The notes: generated from the sequence alone by a model not told the origin. 11,932 nt of DNA from JBBDWZ01 sp050732575 (GCA_050732575.1 JBOHRF010000143.1:1-11932), one strand, 5' to 3'; numbered from the stretch's first letter, positions 1 to 7,291 are shown. Translations and numbers: made by a program.

Positions 1-415
1 CGTCCAGTGCGTCGAGCACGAATACAACATCACCTTCTTCACGGACGTGCTCAATGCGAATCACGGAATCGGCGCCCTGCGGGATGGGGACACCCGTCAT
101 TATGCGAATCGCTTCGCCCGGTGCCACCGCGTGGCGCGGGAACTGGCCGGCCGCCACCCGCTCTACGACGCGCAGGCGAATGGGCGCCTGCGCACGCGCG
201 CCACGCACATCGTCCGCGCGTGCGGCATAGCCATCCATGGCGCTGTTATCCCACGGCGGATGTTCGATGGGAGAGACAATTTCTGAAGCCAGTGTGCGCC
301 CCAGCGCACCGCCGAGCGGAACCACCTCGGCCCCAAGCGGATGCACGGCCTGCACTACATGCTGCATCGCCGTGCGCACATCCAGCCAGTCCGCTGCTCG
401 CGGCGCCTGACTCAC
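1..415 (-). CDS. moeA: Molybdopterin molybdenumtransferase MoeA, N-terminal part (cut by window edge)
   Basis: MoeA inserts molybdenum (or tungsten) into adenylylated molybdopterin in the cytoplasm. About 138 codons are present; the rest lies beyond position 1. The translation starts MSQAPRAADWLDVRTAMQ and carries two family hallmarks: PPWDNSAMDGYA (about residues 53-64) and IMTGVPIPQGADSVI (about 105-119), where most relatives have MTGAPIP. The GTG start at 415 overlaps the mobA stop codon as GTGA, so translation is probably coupled to mobA. It is the last visible gene of the five-gene Mo/W operon. The identity is firm; whether the rest of the gene is intact cannot be seen. Confidence 0.95.
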   Translation of the reverse strand, partial: MSQAPRAADWLDVRTAMQHVVQAVHPLGAEVVPLGGALGRTLASEIVSPIEHPPWDNSAMDGYAARADDVRGARAQAPIRLRVVERVAAGQFPRHAVAPGEAIRIMTGVPIPQGADSVIRIEHVREEGDVVFVLDALD

Positions 416-1041
416 GGGTGGGCCCCTCTCGACAACAACTCGGCTCGCGTCCGTTCTTCTTGCGTATTCACGTTCAAAAAGAGAAGGGCAGGATCACCGA
501 AGGCACAGACTTCCGACAGCGGTAACCGGGCCACGATCACGGCATCGTGAAATCCAATCATGCGCACGTCACCTTGCTCCATGGACTGTTCGATGGCAGG
601 CAGGCAACGTACGGAGTAGTAGGCGCACAGCGGCTCGAGTCCGCGCCGGCTGTCGCTCTCCGGCACGACCAGGTCGGGGATGGGGGACTGGTTCGCTCTC
701 TCCAGCAGCCGAAGCAGCAGCGCTGCCGAGACAAACGGCATGTCGCACGCCACGGCCACAATGCCCGGTCGTCCGCTTTCCTGTGCACGCCAAAGCGCGG
801 TGTGCACCCCACCCAGTGCACCCTTGCCCGGCATGCGATCCCCCCACACGGGGAGGCCGAGCGCTGCGTAGAACTCGGCATCGTTGGCGATCACGATGAT
901 ATCGGGCACAACGGCGTGCACGGCATCGACCGCCCGCTGGATGATGGCCCGACCACCAACCGTGGCAAAGGCTTTGGGCTCGCCGTAGCGAGTGCTACGG
1001 CCTCCAGCCAGGATCGCACCCAAGGGGAGCGGCGGCCTCAC
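412..1041 (-). CDS. mobA: Molybdenum cofactor guanylyltransferase MobA
   Basis: MobA transfers GMP from GTP to Mo-molybdopterin, giving the MGD form used by bacterial formate dehydrogenases and other DMSO-reductase-family enzymes. The 209-residue protein is of normal length. It has the nucleotide-binding start GAILAGGRSTRYGEPKAF (residues 8-25, with Lys23 as the expected phosphate contact), the metal-binding ACDMPF motif (Asp100), the GLEPLCAYY segment and the late FLNVNT motif. The GTG start at 1041 shares one base with the fdhD TAG stop. Having mobA next to fdhD and moeA supports bis-MGD cofactor production for a formate dehydrogenase. CTP-using MocA is an alternative, but neighbouring fdhD favours MobA. 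Confidence 0.92.
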   Translation of the reverse strand: MRPPLPLGAILAGGRSTRYGEPKAFATVGGRAIIQRAVDAVHAVVPDIIVIANDAEFYAALGLPVWGDRMPGKGALGGVHTALWRAQESGRPGIVAVACDMPFVSAALLLRLLERANQSPIPDLVVPESDSRRGLEPLCAYYSVRCLPAIEQSMEQGDVRMIGFHDAVIVARLPLSEVCAFGDPALLFLNVNTQEERTRAELLSRGAHP

Positions 1042-1766
1042 TACGCTACGCTGGGAGGCGTTGGCTCGTGCACATACGCGTCCTTGCCCGGCGCACGACC
1101 GATGAGTGGCATGTTGGCAACGCGCGCAATACGGAGGGCGAGCGAAGTTGGGATCGAACGACTGGCTACCCAGCCCAACCGTGCTCGTGCGGCTTTGAGT
1201 GCGATCTCACCGCTGATGCGTGAGGTCAACAACAACCCGTACTGCGTAAGGTTCTCGCCGGCCATCATGGCCAGGCCAATGGTCTTGTCCACTGCGTTGT
1301 GGCGCCCCACATCGTGCACGGGATAAGCGATGCCTGCACCGCCGTACAACGCGGCCGAGTGCAAGCCACCGGTCTCCTGCAGGTCGCCCGCCGATGCAAA
1401 AAGCTGCGTAAACAGCTCGGCAAAAACCGACAGAGCTGGCGCTTCCGCTGCCCACGGCCGCCGAATGGACTCGGGCGCGCAGTCCAGGTAGTAGAGGATG
1501 CCGCAGCCGTGTTGTGCTCGATGCCGGCGTTCGGCTTCACCCGCCTGCGCGGCTGGTAACGGCAGGGCCACAGCGATCGTGCGAACGTGTTCGGCACCCG
1601 TGACACTTATGGTATGCACCGCGTCTCGCTCGACCACGTAACCTTCAGCCAGTAAGCGGCCTATGGCGTACGCTTCCAGCAGACCCGGCGTGCAGGTCCC
1701 CTGCAGCACGGAAGTGCCATTCACAGAAATGGTAACCGGGACTTCTTCGACGATGGCTGCTCTCAT
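1041..1766 (-). CDS. fdhD: Formate dehydrogenase accessory sulfurtransferase FdhD
   Basis: FdhD passes sulfur from a cysteine desulfurase to the Mo/W-bisMGD cofactor before it enters formate dehydrogenase; it acts in the cytoplasm. The 241-residue product shows the family signature DVGRHNAVDK (152-161), TGGLHSAAL (132-140) and SRISGEIALKAARA in the C-terminal half. The ATG at 1766 overlaps the ATPase stop as ATGA, which fixes the start; a longer reading to 2048 would run through the ATPase gene. Where E. coli FdhD has a CxxC loop, this protein reads GCGILYY: Cys88 is kept but the second cysteine position is Leu91. Another cysteine, Cys96, lies eight residues on. The protein is slightly shorter than E. 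coli FdhD, mainly at the N-terminus. Confidence 0.93.
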   Translation of the reverse strand: MRAAIVEEVPVTISVNGTSVLQGTCTPGLLEAYAIGRLLAEGYVVERDAVHTISVTGAEHVRTIAVALPLPAAQAGEAERRHRAQHGCGILYYLDCAPESIRRPWAAEAPALSVFAELFTQLFASAGDLQETGGLHSAALYGGAGIAYPVHDVGRHNAVDKTIGLAMMAGENLTQYGLLLTSRISGEIALKAARARLGWVASRSIPTSLALRIARVANMPLIGRAPGKDAYVHEPTPPSVA

Positions 1767-2875
1767 ACATCGGCCGCAGCAAAGGCGCGCAACGCAGCTG
1801 CTTTGAGATGCGCGTTCACCTCCAGGCCCGGCCGCAGCGCCAGAGCCTGGACGCTGCTCCTGGTCACAACGGCGACCAGTCGGGCAGCCCCTTCCAATCC
1901 CACGCGCACCAGGCCACCGGCCGGTGTCAGTGTGGCCACCCGCAGGCGGACTACGTTGCGCGGACTGGCGAGGAAGGGAGTTCCTATTTCCGAGAGCACT
2001 ACATCCTCGGGCCGGTAGCTCACATGAACGGGCGAGCCACGCGCCCACGCGCGCGTTTGCGGCACCAATAGCTCCGCACCGCTGGACAGACGCACGGCCA
2101 TGAGGCCGTCCTCTCGTTGCTCTTCCACGCGACCATCCAATAGCAGCTCGGCACCTGTAAAGGCCGCAATGAACGGAGTGGCCGGATCCACTACCAGCTC
2201 GTGCGGCGAGGCGACTTGGGTTACGCGTCCTTCCTGCAAAACCGCGATTCGATCGGCCAACGAAAAGGCGTCACCCGGATCGTGTGTAATCAGGATGACG
2301 CTACGCGCATGTTCGCGCGTGATGCGGCCCAGATCCTCGCGCAGCGTTCGCTGGCTGCCCACATCGAGGTTGGCCAGCGGCTCATCCAGCAGGAGAACAT
2401 CGGGTGCAAGCAGAAGCGCACGTGCCAGGGCCACGCGCTGCGCCTCGCCGCCCGACAACGTGCGTACATTCCGCTCTTCCAGACCGCCTAGATGTAGCGC
2501 TTCCAGAGAGTCGGCAATGCGCCGCGCTTGCTCAACGGCGGGTATTCCGGTTGCCCTCAGCCCAAACTCCAGGTTTCGTCTCACGGTACCCGAGAAAAGA
2601 TAGGGCTGCTGGAACACGCCAGCCACGCGACCGCGCACCGCCTTGTCGCCAGGCCGCACCTCCCGGCCTTCCCAGCGGATACCACCAGCGTCTGGCCGCT
2701 CGAGCAGCAGCAGGATACGAAAGAGTGTCGACTTGCCGGCGCCGTTCGGACCCAGCACAGCCAGAAATTCGCCCGCATTGACGTGCAGTTGGTCGACATC
2801 CAAAACAAGGCGGCCGCGATATCGCCGCTGCACCGACTCCACTTCCAGTAGAGGGCGCTCGGTTGGCGTCACCAC
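1763..2875 (-). CDS. tupC: Tungstate/molybdate ABC transporter ATP-binding protein with TOBE/Mop domain
   Basis: This is the ATPase subunit that powers oxyanion import on the inner face of the cytoplasmic membrane. The 370-residue protein has Walker A GPNGAGKST (42-50), the Q-loop at Gln89-Gln90, signature LSGGEAQR (140-147), Walker B VLLLDEP (160-166) and the switch His198. Residues from about 300 to 364 look like a TOBE/Mop domain (SPRNVVRLRV, then LVAVVTRSSVQAL and VNAHLKAAAL), which in ModC/WtpC-type ATPases binds molybdate or tungstate and can inhibit transport. Two GTG codons are adjacent at the start: the first at 2875, the second at 2872 overlapping the permease TGA as GTGA, so the true start may be one codon later. 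Substrate (W against Mo) cannot be fixed by sequence; the partner permease points to the Tup group. Confidence 0.88.
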   Translation of the reverse strand: MVTPTERPLLEVESVQRRYRGRLVLDVDQLHVNAGEFLAVLGPNGAGKSTLFRILLLLERPDAGGIRWEGREVRPGDKAVRGRVAGVFQQPYLFSGTVRRNLEFGLRATGIPAVEQARRIADSLEALHLGGLEERNVRTLSGGEAQRVALARALLLAPDVLLLDEPLANLDVGSQRTLREDLGRITREHARSVILITHDPGDAFSLADRIAVLQEGRVTQVASPHELVVDPATPFIAAFTGAELLLDGRVEEQREDGLMAVRLSSGAELLVPQTRAWARGSPVHVSYRPEDVVLSEIGTPFLASPRNVVRLRVATLTPAGGLVRVGLEGAARLVAVVTRSSVQALALRPGLEVNAHLKAAALRAFAAADV

Positions 2876-3513
2876 GGCCGCCGCCCGCGTTCGGCTTGTT
2901 GCATATGGGTCAGAGCAAGGTTGACCGTAAACGCGAACGCGAGTAGAACCAGTCCGAGGATCAGGGCCAGCTCGAAATTGCCACGTCGTGTTTCCAGCAC
3001 AATGGCCGTCGTCATCACGCGGGTTGCGCCCTCGATATTGCCACCCACCATCATCACGGCACCAACTTCGGAAATCACCGCGCCAAACCCAGCCACTACG
3101 GCGGCCATGAGACCGAGCCGGGCTTCACGTACGTGCGCGGCCAGGGCGCGCCATCGGCTTGCCCCCAGTGCCGCTGCTTGCCAGCGAACGTCGGACGGCA
3201 CCGCTTGCACGGCCGCCAGTGTGATGCCGGCCACGTAGGGCGCTGCCAGGATGGCTTGTGCCAGGATCATGGCTACGGGTGTGAACAGCAGCTCGAGCCG
3301 GCCTATCGGTCCCGAGCGCGAGAGCATCACATAAACGAACAGCCCAACCACGACCGGGGGCAACGCAAATCCCGTGTGAATCGACGCAATGAGCAGGCGC
3401 CGGCCAGGGAAGCGAAGCAACGCGGCCGCAATTCCAATCGGCATACCCAGCAATACGCCCACCACGAGCGCGCTCCCCGATACCCGTAACGAGAGTAGAA
3501 GTATGTCGAGCAC
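2869..3513 (-). CDS. tupB: TupB-type tungstate (molybdate) ABC transporter permease
   Basis: Integral membrane subunit of an oxyanion importer. The 214-residue protein has about five hydrophobic segments, an EAA-like coupling loop (AAALGASRWRAL, 113-124) and the conserved Tup-type stretch at 148-178 (SEVGAVMMVGGNIEG, then TRVMTTAIVLETRRGNFE). That stretch is more like TupB than ModB. The start is a GTG at 3513; an in-frame TGA two codons upstream rules out any longer form, and no good Shine-Dalgarno is visible. It is the first gene of the operon. The gene upstream in this direction is a BON-domain protein, not the TupA binding protein that normally precedes tupB. Confidence 0.87.
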   Translation of the reverse strand: MLDILLLSLRVSGSALVVGVLLGMPIGIAAALLRFPGRRLLIASIHTGFALPPVVVGLFVYVMLSRSGPIGRLELLFTPVAMILAQAILAAPYVAGITLAAVQAVPSDVRWQAAALGASRWRALAAHVREARLGLMAAVVAGFGAVISEVGAVMMVGGNIEGATRVMTTAIVLETRRGNFELALILGLVLLAFAFTVNLALTHMQQAERGRRPW

Positions 3514-3575
3514 GGTTCAGGCGCCCGTCGGCCGCTGCGCAGCGTGGCTGCGGATCGTCTCGGCAGGGCAGCATG

Positions 3576-3609
3576 AGACCCGAGGAGAACGCGCGTTCCC
3601 CTCGGGTCT
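3576..3609 (-). terminator. Strong hairpin downstream of the BON gene
   Basis: AGACCCGAGG (3576-3585) pairs perfectly with CCTCGGGTCT (3600-3609). After one A-C mismatch, GAAC pairs with GTTC around a GCGC loop, giving a stem of about 14 pairs. It lies 23 bases past the BON stop codon and 63 bases before the permease start, as expected for a terminator separating two transcripts. No T-run follows on either strand, so it may instead be a factor-dependent stop, an RNA-stability hairpin or a leader element of the permease operon. Confidence 0.5.
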
Positions 3610-3632
3610 GTCCGACTGCCTGACGCAGTATA

Positions 3633-4121
3633 TCAGTGTTGTTCGCGTGACCAGGTTCCTTCTTGGACCGGTCGATCCGGTGGCTCGTAGGCGAGTCCTT
3701 CCTGAATGGCTTGCTGCGGATCGTGCGTGCCGTACAACTCCGACTGGGTGTCAGGCGTTAGATGCCGTGCCGAGTCCTCCGTACGCATGGCACCCGTCCC
3801 CATCTGTGGATCGCTCTGGAGTTCCTCGGCCAACTCCAGATCCGCAGCTTCAGCACGCTCGCCGCGCACCAGCGCATCCACTACCAGTCCATTGTAGACG
3901 TCGACTACCCCCAATACATCCGTCACTACGTGCTCGATTTGCTGAAGCTCCTGTTCCGTGCCTACGCGGCCGCTCAATTGTACCTGGCCGTTGCTCACGC
4001 GTACGTCCACCAGATCGGGATCGATTTCCGGATACTCGTGCAGCTCCTGGCGAACCAGATCTTCCAGATCGCCATCACTCATGTTCTCAATGTCGAATAG
4101 ACTCTCGAAATCTTCATTCAT
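3633..4121 (-). CDS. Acidic BON-domain protein
   Basis: The 162-residue protein has one BON domain at about 19-82 (LEDLVRQELHEYPEIDPDLV, VRVSNGQVQLSGRVGTEQE and the closing VVDVYNGLVVD). BON domains are linked to phospholipid or envelope binding, but here no signal peptide or membrane segment is seen, so the protein looks cytoplasmic. The remaining 80 residues are acidic and rich in Gln, Asp, Glu and Pro, and look unstructured up to the C-terminus WSREQH. The ATG at 4121 is chosen because GGAG stands about 10 bases upstream; a longer reading to 4223 lacks support. The gene starts 53 bases after the beta-barrel gene on the same strand, so the two are probably co-transcribed. Its function is unknown. 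Confidence 0.82.
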   Translation of the reverse strand: MNEDFESLFDIENMSDGDLEDLVRQELHEYPEIDPDLVDVRVSNGQVQLSGRVGTEQELQQIEHVVTDVLGVVDVYNGLVVDALVRGERAEAADLELAEELQSDPQMGTGAMRTEDSARHLTPDTQSELYGTHDPQQAIQEGLAYEPPDRPVQEGTWSREQH

Positions 4122-4174
4122 GGCAGCGTTTCTCCACCGTTTCCAGGGCCACTTTGGCCGGACCAGGCTGCCAC

Positions 4175-4867
4175 TCAGAACCGCACAGCAAAGCCCAGGC
4201 TGATTACGCCGTTCTGGATCCACTCATCTTCGGGCGTCTGCACACCCGCTTCTCCCACCAGAAATGGAAACGGCGTATTGGTCTTCCAAAGCTGATTGCG
4301 TGCATCCAGGCGCAAGGACAGCCGGTTGCCGGGGAACCATTCGATTCCGCCGCCTACGTGCGCGGCGAAACTCGTGCCGAAATCAAAGCGCACATCCGCT
4401 GGCACCCGCTCGTCCTCCACGCTCGTACCGCTCAAATCGAGCACAGCGCCAACGCCGAAGGCCACGAACGGCTGTAGTTTATGCCATGTGCGCGGGCCCG
4501 TCAGATTGAAGCGTAATGAAGCAATTCCGCCCAGCAGTGTCAGGTCGGCTGTGCCCACTTGCTCCCGCTCGTCGCCTGCCAACGTAGTGTCCCGGACCGG
4601 TCGCGTGCTCGGAAAGTAGAATGTCTCCGCTTCCACATTGAACGGCCCACTAAGACGAATGGAGTATCGCACACCCGCGGCCGCGCCGTCTTCCGGCCCC
4701 AGGCCCACGGTGCCGCGCGCGGTCAGGATGTAACTTGCAAAGGCACCGACCGTCTGTTTTTCATCGATGAAGCGATACGGTGAGGGTATCGACTGGCCCG
4801 CCGATGACCCCGTCTGCACCAGTAAGGCGATCGTCATCGCGAACAGGGAACCGCGCACCACGCTCAT
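4175..4867 (-). CDS. Outer-membrane beta-barrel protein
   Basis: The 230-residue product begins with a signal peptide (MSVVRGSLFAMTIALLVQTG, cleavage probably near residues 23-25). Alternating strands follow, typical of OmpA/OmpW-like small barrels: VGAFASYILTARGTVGLG, YSIRLSGPFNVEAETFYF, LQPFVAFGVGAVLDL and HVGGGIEWFPGNRLSLRLD. It ends GFAVRF; a terminal Phe is the usual BAM insertion signal. It should sit in the outer membrane; no specific ligand or activity can be read from the sequence. The ATG at 4867 is preferred over upstream starts because it gives a proper signal peptide with a purine-rich GGAAAGAAG ahead of it; the longer reading to 5086 adds a non-signal, Arg-rich leader. It probably heads a two-gene unit with the BON gene. 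Confidence 0.82.
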   Translation of the reverse strand: MSVVRGSLFAMTIALLVQTGSSAGQSIPSPYRFIDEKQTVGAFASYILTARGTVGLGPEDGAAAGVRYSIRLSGPFNVEAETFYFPSTRPVRDTTLAGDEREQVGTADLTLLGGIASLRFNLTGPRTWHKLQPFVAFGVGAVLDLSGTSVEDERVPADVRFDFGTSFAAHVGGGIEWFPGNRLSLRLDARNQLWKTNTPFPFLVGEAGVQTPEDEWIQNGVISLGFAVRF

Positions 4868-4986
4868 TCGTATTCTTCTTTCCGGTAGCGCAAAAAAACC
4901 GACGCAAGCTAGACCGCGCCCGGCAGGGCGGCAAGCAAAGACCCGGCTTACCAGGCGTAGCTCCCGGAGGTTCCAATGCGCCTGCG

Positions 4987-5015
4987 TTGACGCTCTTGGG
5001 TAACGTATCTTAAAT
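4987..5015 (+). promoter_or_regulatory. Sigma70-like promoter for the metallopeptidase gene
   Basis: TTGACG (4987-4992, five of six consensus bases) and TTAAAT (5010-5015, four of six) are separated by 17 bases, the ideal spacing. The predicted start near 5022 would leave a leader of about 110 bases before the GTG at 5132. The surrounding 5001-5065 stretch is AT-rich compared with the rest of the window. A weaker alternative pair is TTGAGC (5033-5038) with TACATA (5056-5061). No convincing promoter was found for the opposite beta-barrel gene. Confidence 0.45.
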
Positions 5016-5028
5016 TGTTGGACAACAA
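5015..5028. promoter_or_regulatory. Operator-like palindrome TTGTTG-GA-CAACAA
   Basis: A perfect 6+6 inverted repeat with a two-base centre follows directly after the predicted -10 box and covers the expected transcription start of the peptidase gene. It also lies in the divergent gap that must hold the beta-barrel promoter. That position fits a dimeric repressor site. No regulator gene is adjacent, and the binding protein is unknown. Confidence 0.35.
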
Positions 5029-5131
5029 ATAGTTGAGCCATCTGACTTGAGGATTTACATAACGTGTTGATGGCCCGTGCACTCATCGTTCATGTGCGGC
5101 GCTCGCCGCGTCTGCTGCCCGAGGTGATGGC

Positions 5132-7258
5132 GTGCGCTTGAGCTGGTGGGTCGTATTCCCACTCGCGGTCGCGCTGGCCTGTACCGAGCCGAGTGGGCCG
5201 CCCACGCAGCGGGTAAGTCTGCTGCTGCAGTCCGGTTCCGATCAATTCGCATTGCCAGGCAGCCAGTTGCCTGAGCCGCTGCAGGTCATGGCGGTTCATC
5301 CGGTGAGCAAACGGCCGGTCGCCAATGTGACCGTTGCCTGGCGCGTTGCAGCTGGCACCGGGGCCAGCATTGGCGTGATCAGGTCCGTGACGGGTTCGGA
5401 CGGTGTAGCCGTGGCCAACGCACGCCTCGGTGCGGCGCCCGGGTTGTATACGTTCGAGGCGACTGCGGCCAGCTCGTCTAACGGCGCTGCGCGTTTCACG
5501 GCACGCGCCGTCATGCAGCCGTCCATCTCGAGCATCGCGCCGCGCACTGCCCATGCGGGCGACACGATCGCGGTCACGGGCACCAACTTCAGCACCAACG
5601 GAGCGGATAACGCGGTGCTGTTCAGCGGTGTGCGCGGTGTCGTCGTTTCGGCCAGCGCCACTCTCCTGCGCGTGGTTGTGCCTGGTTGTGTGCCCACGCG
5701 CACGGCTCGGCTCACGGTTGCTCTGGGCGCGGTGACCAGTGCGCCCGATTCGGTTTCCGTGCTCGGCATCCTGGTTGCTCCACTGCAATTGCAGCCGGGT
5801 CAGGCTCTGGTTTTGCGCACGGCGGCCGATCTGAATTGCCAGCGATTCGAGCCCAGCACCGGCATGCAGTTTCTGTTGATTCCGCAGAACGCGTCCGAAG
5901 TGATCGGTTCCTTGACAGGGTTCGAGTTGAACATTCTGACCGGCAGCGGCGCGTCCAGCTCGGTGGCCAGCCTGCAGGGGCAGCAGCGGGCTGATTTCGG
6001 AGCCACGTGGGAGCTGCACCTGCGCAACCGCGAACGGGCGTTTCAAGGTGTTTCGGCGGAGCCCATGCCCTTCGCGCTGCGTGTCACGCCACCCGAGCTG
6101 GGCGATCGCACCACATTCCAGGTCTTCGATCGTAACGACCGCTTTGTCAATGTCACTGCCGAGGTAAAGGCCATCTCGCAGCACGCCATCATCTACCAGG
6201 ACGTGGATGCACCGGGCGGCGGCTTTACCGCCTCACAGTTCCAGCAGCTGGGCAGCGCGTTTGATGCACCGACACAGGAAATCGATGTTGCCGTTTTCGG
6301 CGAGCCGTCGGACATCGATGCAAACGGCAAGGTCATCATCTTGTTGACACCCATTGTCAATGAGTTGACACCCCGCAACTCCAGTGGCTTTGTGGCCGGC
6401 TTCTTTTACGGCTGTGATCTGCAGACACGGGCCCAATGCTCCGGCACCAATTCCTCAGAGATCTTCTATCTGTTCGTGCCCGACCCAACCGGTCGTCATG
6501 GCGATGCTCGGTCCGCGCAGGCGGTCATGAATGCGGCACTGCCCGTGCTCGCACACGAGTTCCAGCATATGATCAGCTTTGGTGCGCGTCGTTCATTGGA
6601 TGCGCTCTGGCTCTCGGAAGGTTTGGCGCATCATGCCGAGGACCTGGTGGCAGATGAATATCGCCGCCGCGGCGACCTGGCCACGGCCACACTCTTTGCC
6701 TCCCCCAATCACACGCGCGCCACCCTGTTTCTGCGCCAGGCCAACAAACGGAGTTTGCTCTCAGAGGAGCTGCCCGGCTCGCTCGAGCAGCGGGGCGCGG
6801 GCTGGCTGCTGGTCAAGTACCTGGCAGGCCACTACGGCGGAAATACCCTTCTGCGCAACCTGGCGCGCAGCACTCTGGTGGGTGTGCCCAATGTCACGGC
6901 CGCGACCGGCCAAACCTGGAGCACCGTATTTTCCGATTGGGCGGTCGCACTCTACGCCGATGATGCACCCGAGCTGAACGGCGTTCAGCTCAACGCGCGC
7001 CACACGTTCAACAACATTAACATGCGCCAGACATTCAGCCCCACACCCAGCTCGACCTATCCATTGAGCCTGGGGGAAGGCGGTTTTTCCTCGGATATTC
7101 TGTACAATGGAGTTCTGGCCGCATCCGCGCAGATTTATCTGATGTTACGCGCGGCCAGTGCGCCACTCCGTCCCATCAATCTGGTCTTCAGCGGTCCGCG
7201 CGGCGGAGCGTTTGCCGCGGATGCCGCGCCGCAGCTGACCATCTTGCGCGTTCGCTAG
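5132..7258 (+). CDS. Secreted lipoprotein zinc metallopeptidase with Ig-like and IPT/TIG domains
   Basis: The 708-residue product starts with a lipoprotein signal: hydrophobic FPLAVALA and then Cys17 (lipobox ALAC), so it is probably lipid-anchored. Residues about 28-127 form an Ig-like (Big-1 style) domain ending in LYTFEATAA. Residues 129-213 match an IPT/TIG fold (SISSIAPRTAHAGDTIAVTG, then NFSTNGADN). The catalytic part contains HEFQH (475-479) and, 17 residues later, SEGLAHHAED with Glu496. This is the gluzincin pattern in which both histidines and the later Glu bind zinc and Glu476 is the catalytic base. The arrangement resembles M30 (hyicolysin-like) peptidases, though family placement needs a profile search. 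A GAGGTG Shine-Dalgarno (5121-5126) supports the GTG start at 5132. The last 100 residues look beta-rich and unassigned. Substrate unknown. Confidence 0.85.
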   Translation: MRLSWWVVFPLAVALACTEPSGPPTQRVSLLLQSGSDQFALPGSQLPEPLQVMAVHPVSKRPVANVTVAWRVAAGTGASIGVIRSVTGSDGVAVANARLGAAPGLYTFEATAASSSNGAARFTARAVMQPSISSIAPRTAHAGDTIAVTGTNFSTNGADNAVLFSGVRGVVVSASATLLRVVVPGCVPTRTARLTVALGAVTSAPDSVSVLGILVAPLQLQPGQALVLRTAADLNCQRFEPSTGMQFLLIPQNASEVIGSLTGFELNILTGSGASSSVASLQGQQRADFGATWELHLRNRERAFQGVSAEPMPFALRVTPPELGDRTTFQVFDRNDRFVNVTAEVKAISQHAIIYQDVDAPGGGFTASQFQQLGSAFDAPTQEIDVAVFGEPSDIDANGKVIILLTPIVNELTPRNSSGFVAGFFYGCDLQTRAQCSGTNSSEIFYLFVPDPTGRHGDARSAQAVMNAALPVLAHEFQHMISFGARRSLDALWLSEGLAHHAEDLVADEYRRRGDLATATLFASPNHTRATLFLRQANKRSLLSEELPGSLEQRGAGWLLVKYLAGHYGGNTLLRNLARSTLVGVPNVTAATGQTWSTVFSDWAVALYADDAPELNGVQLNARHTFNNINMRQTFSPTPSSTYPLSLGEGGFSSDILYNGVLAASAQIYLMLRAASAPLRPINLVFSGPRGGAFAADAAPQLTILRVR

Positions 7259-7291
7259 TGCTGAGCGTTGTGATGGGCAGCCGGCGCGAAT

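Noticed and set aside
1767..2048. N-terminal extension of FdhD upstream of ATG 1766
   Set aside because: It would lie inside the ATPase TOBE domain; the extension is Arg/Gly/Ser-rich and unlike FdhD, and the ATGA overlap marks the real start.
3389..4477. Long plus-strand open frame of 362 codons over the permease, BON and beta-barrel genes
   Set aside because: It runs antisense to three well-supported genes; its translation is Arg/Pro/Ser-rich with no domain pattern, as expected from antisense of GC-rich coding DNA.
4868..5086. N-terminal extension of the beta-barrel protein
   Set aside because: The added 73 residues have no signal peptide and would bury the good one starting at 4867.
5090..6184. 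Minus-strand open frame of 364 codons opposite the peptidase gene
   Set aside because: Low-complexity Arg/Gly/His/Gln-rich translation with no motif, on the opposite strand to a clear lipoprotein peptidase.
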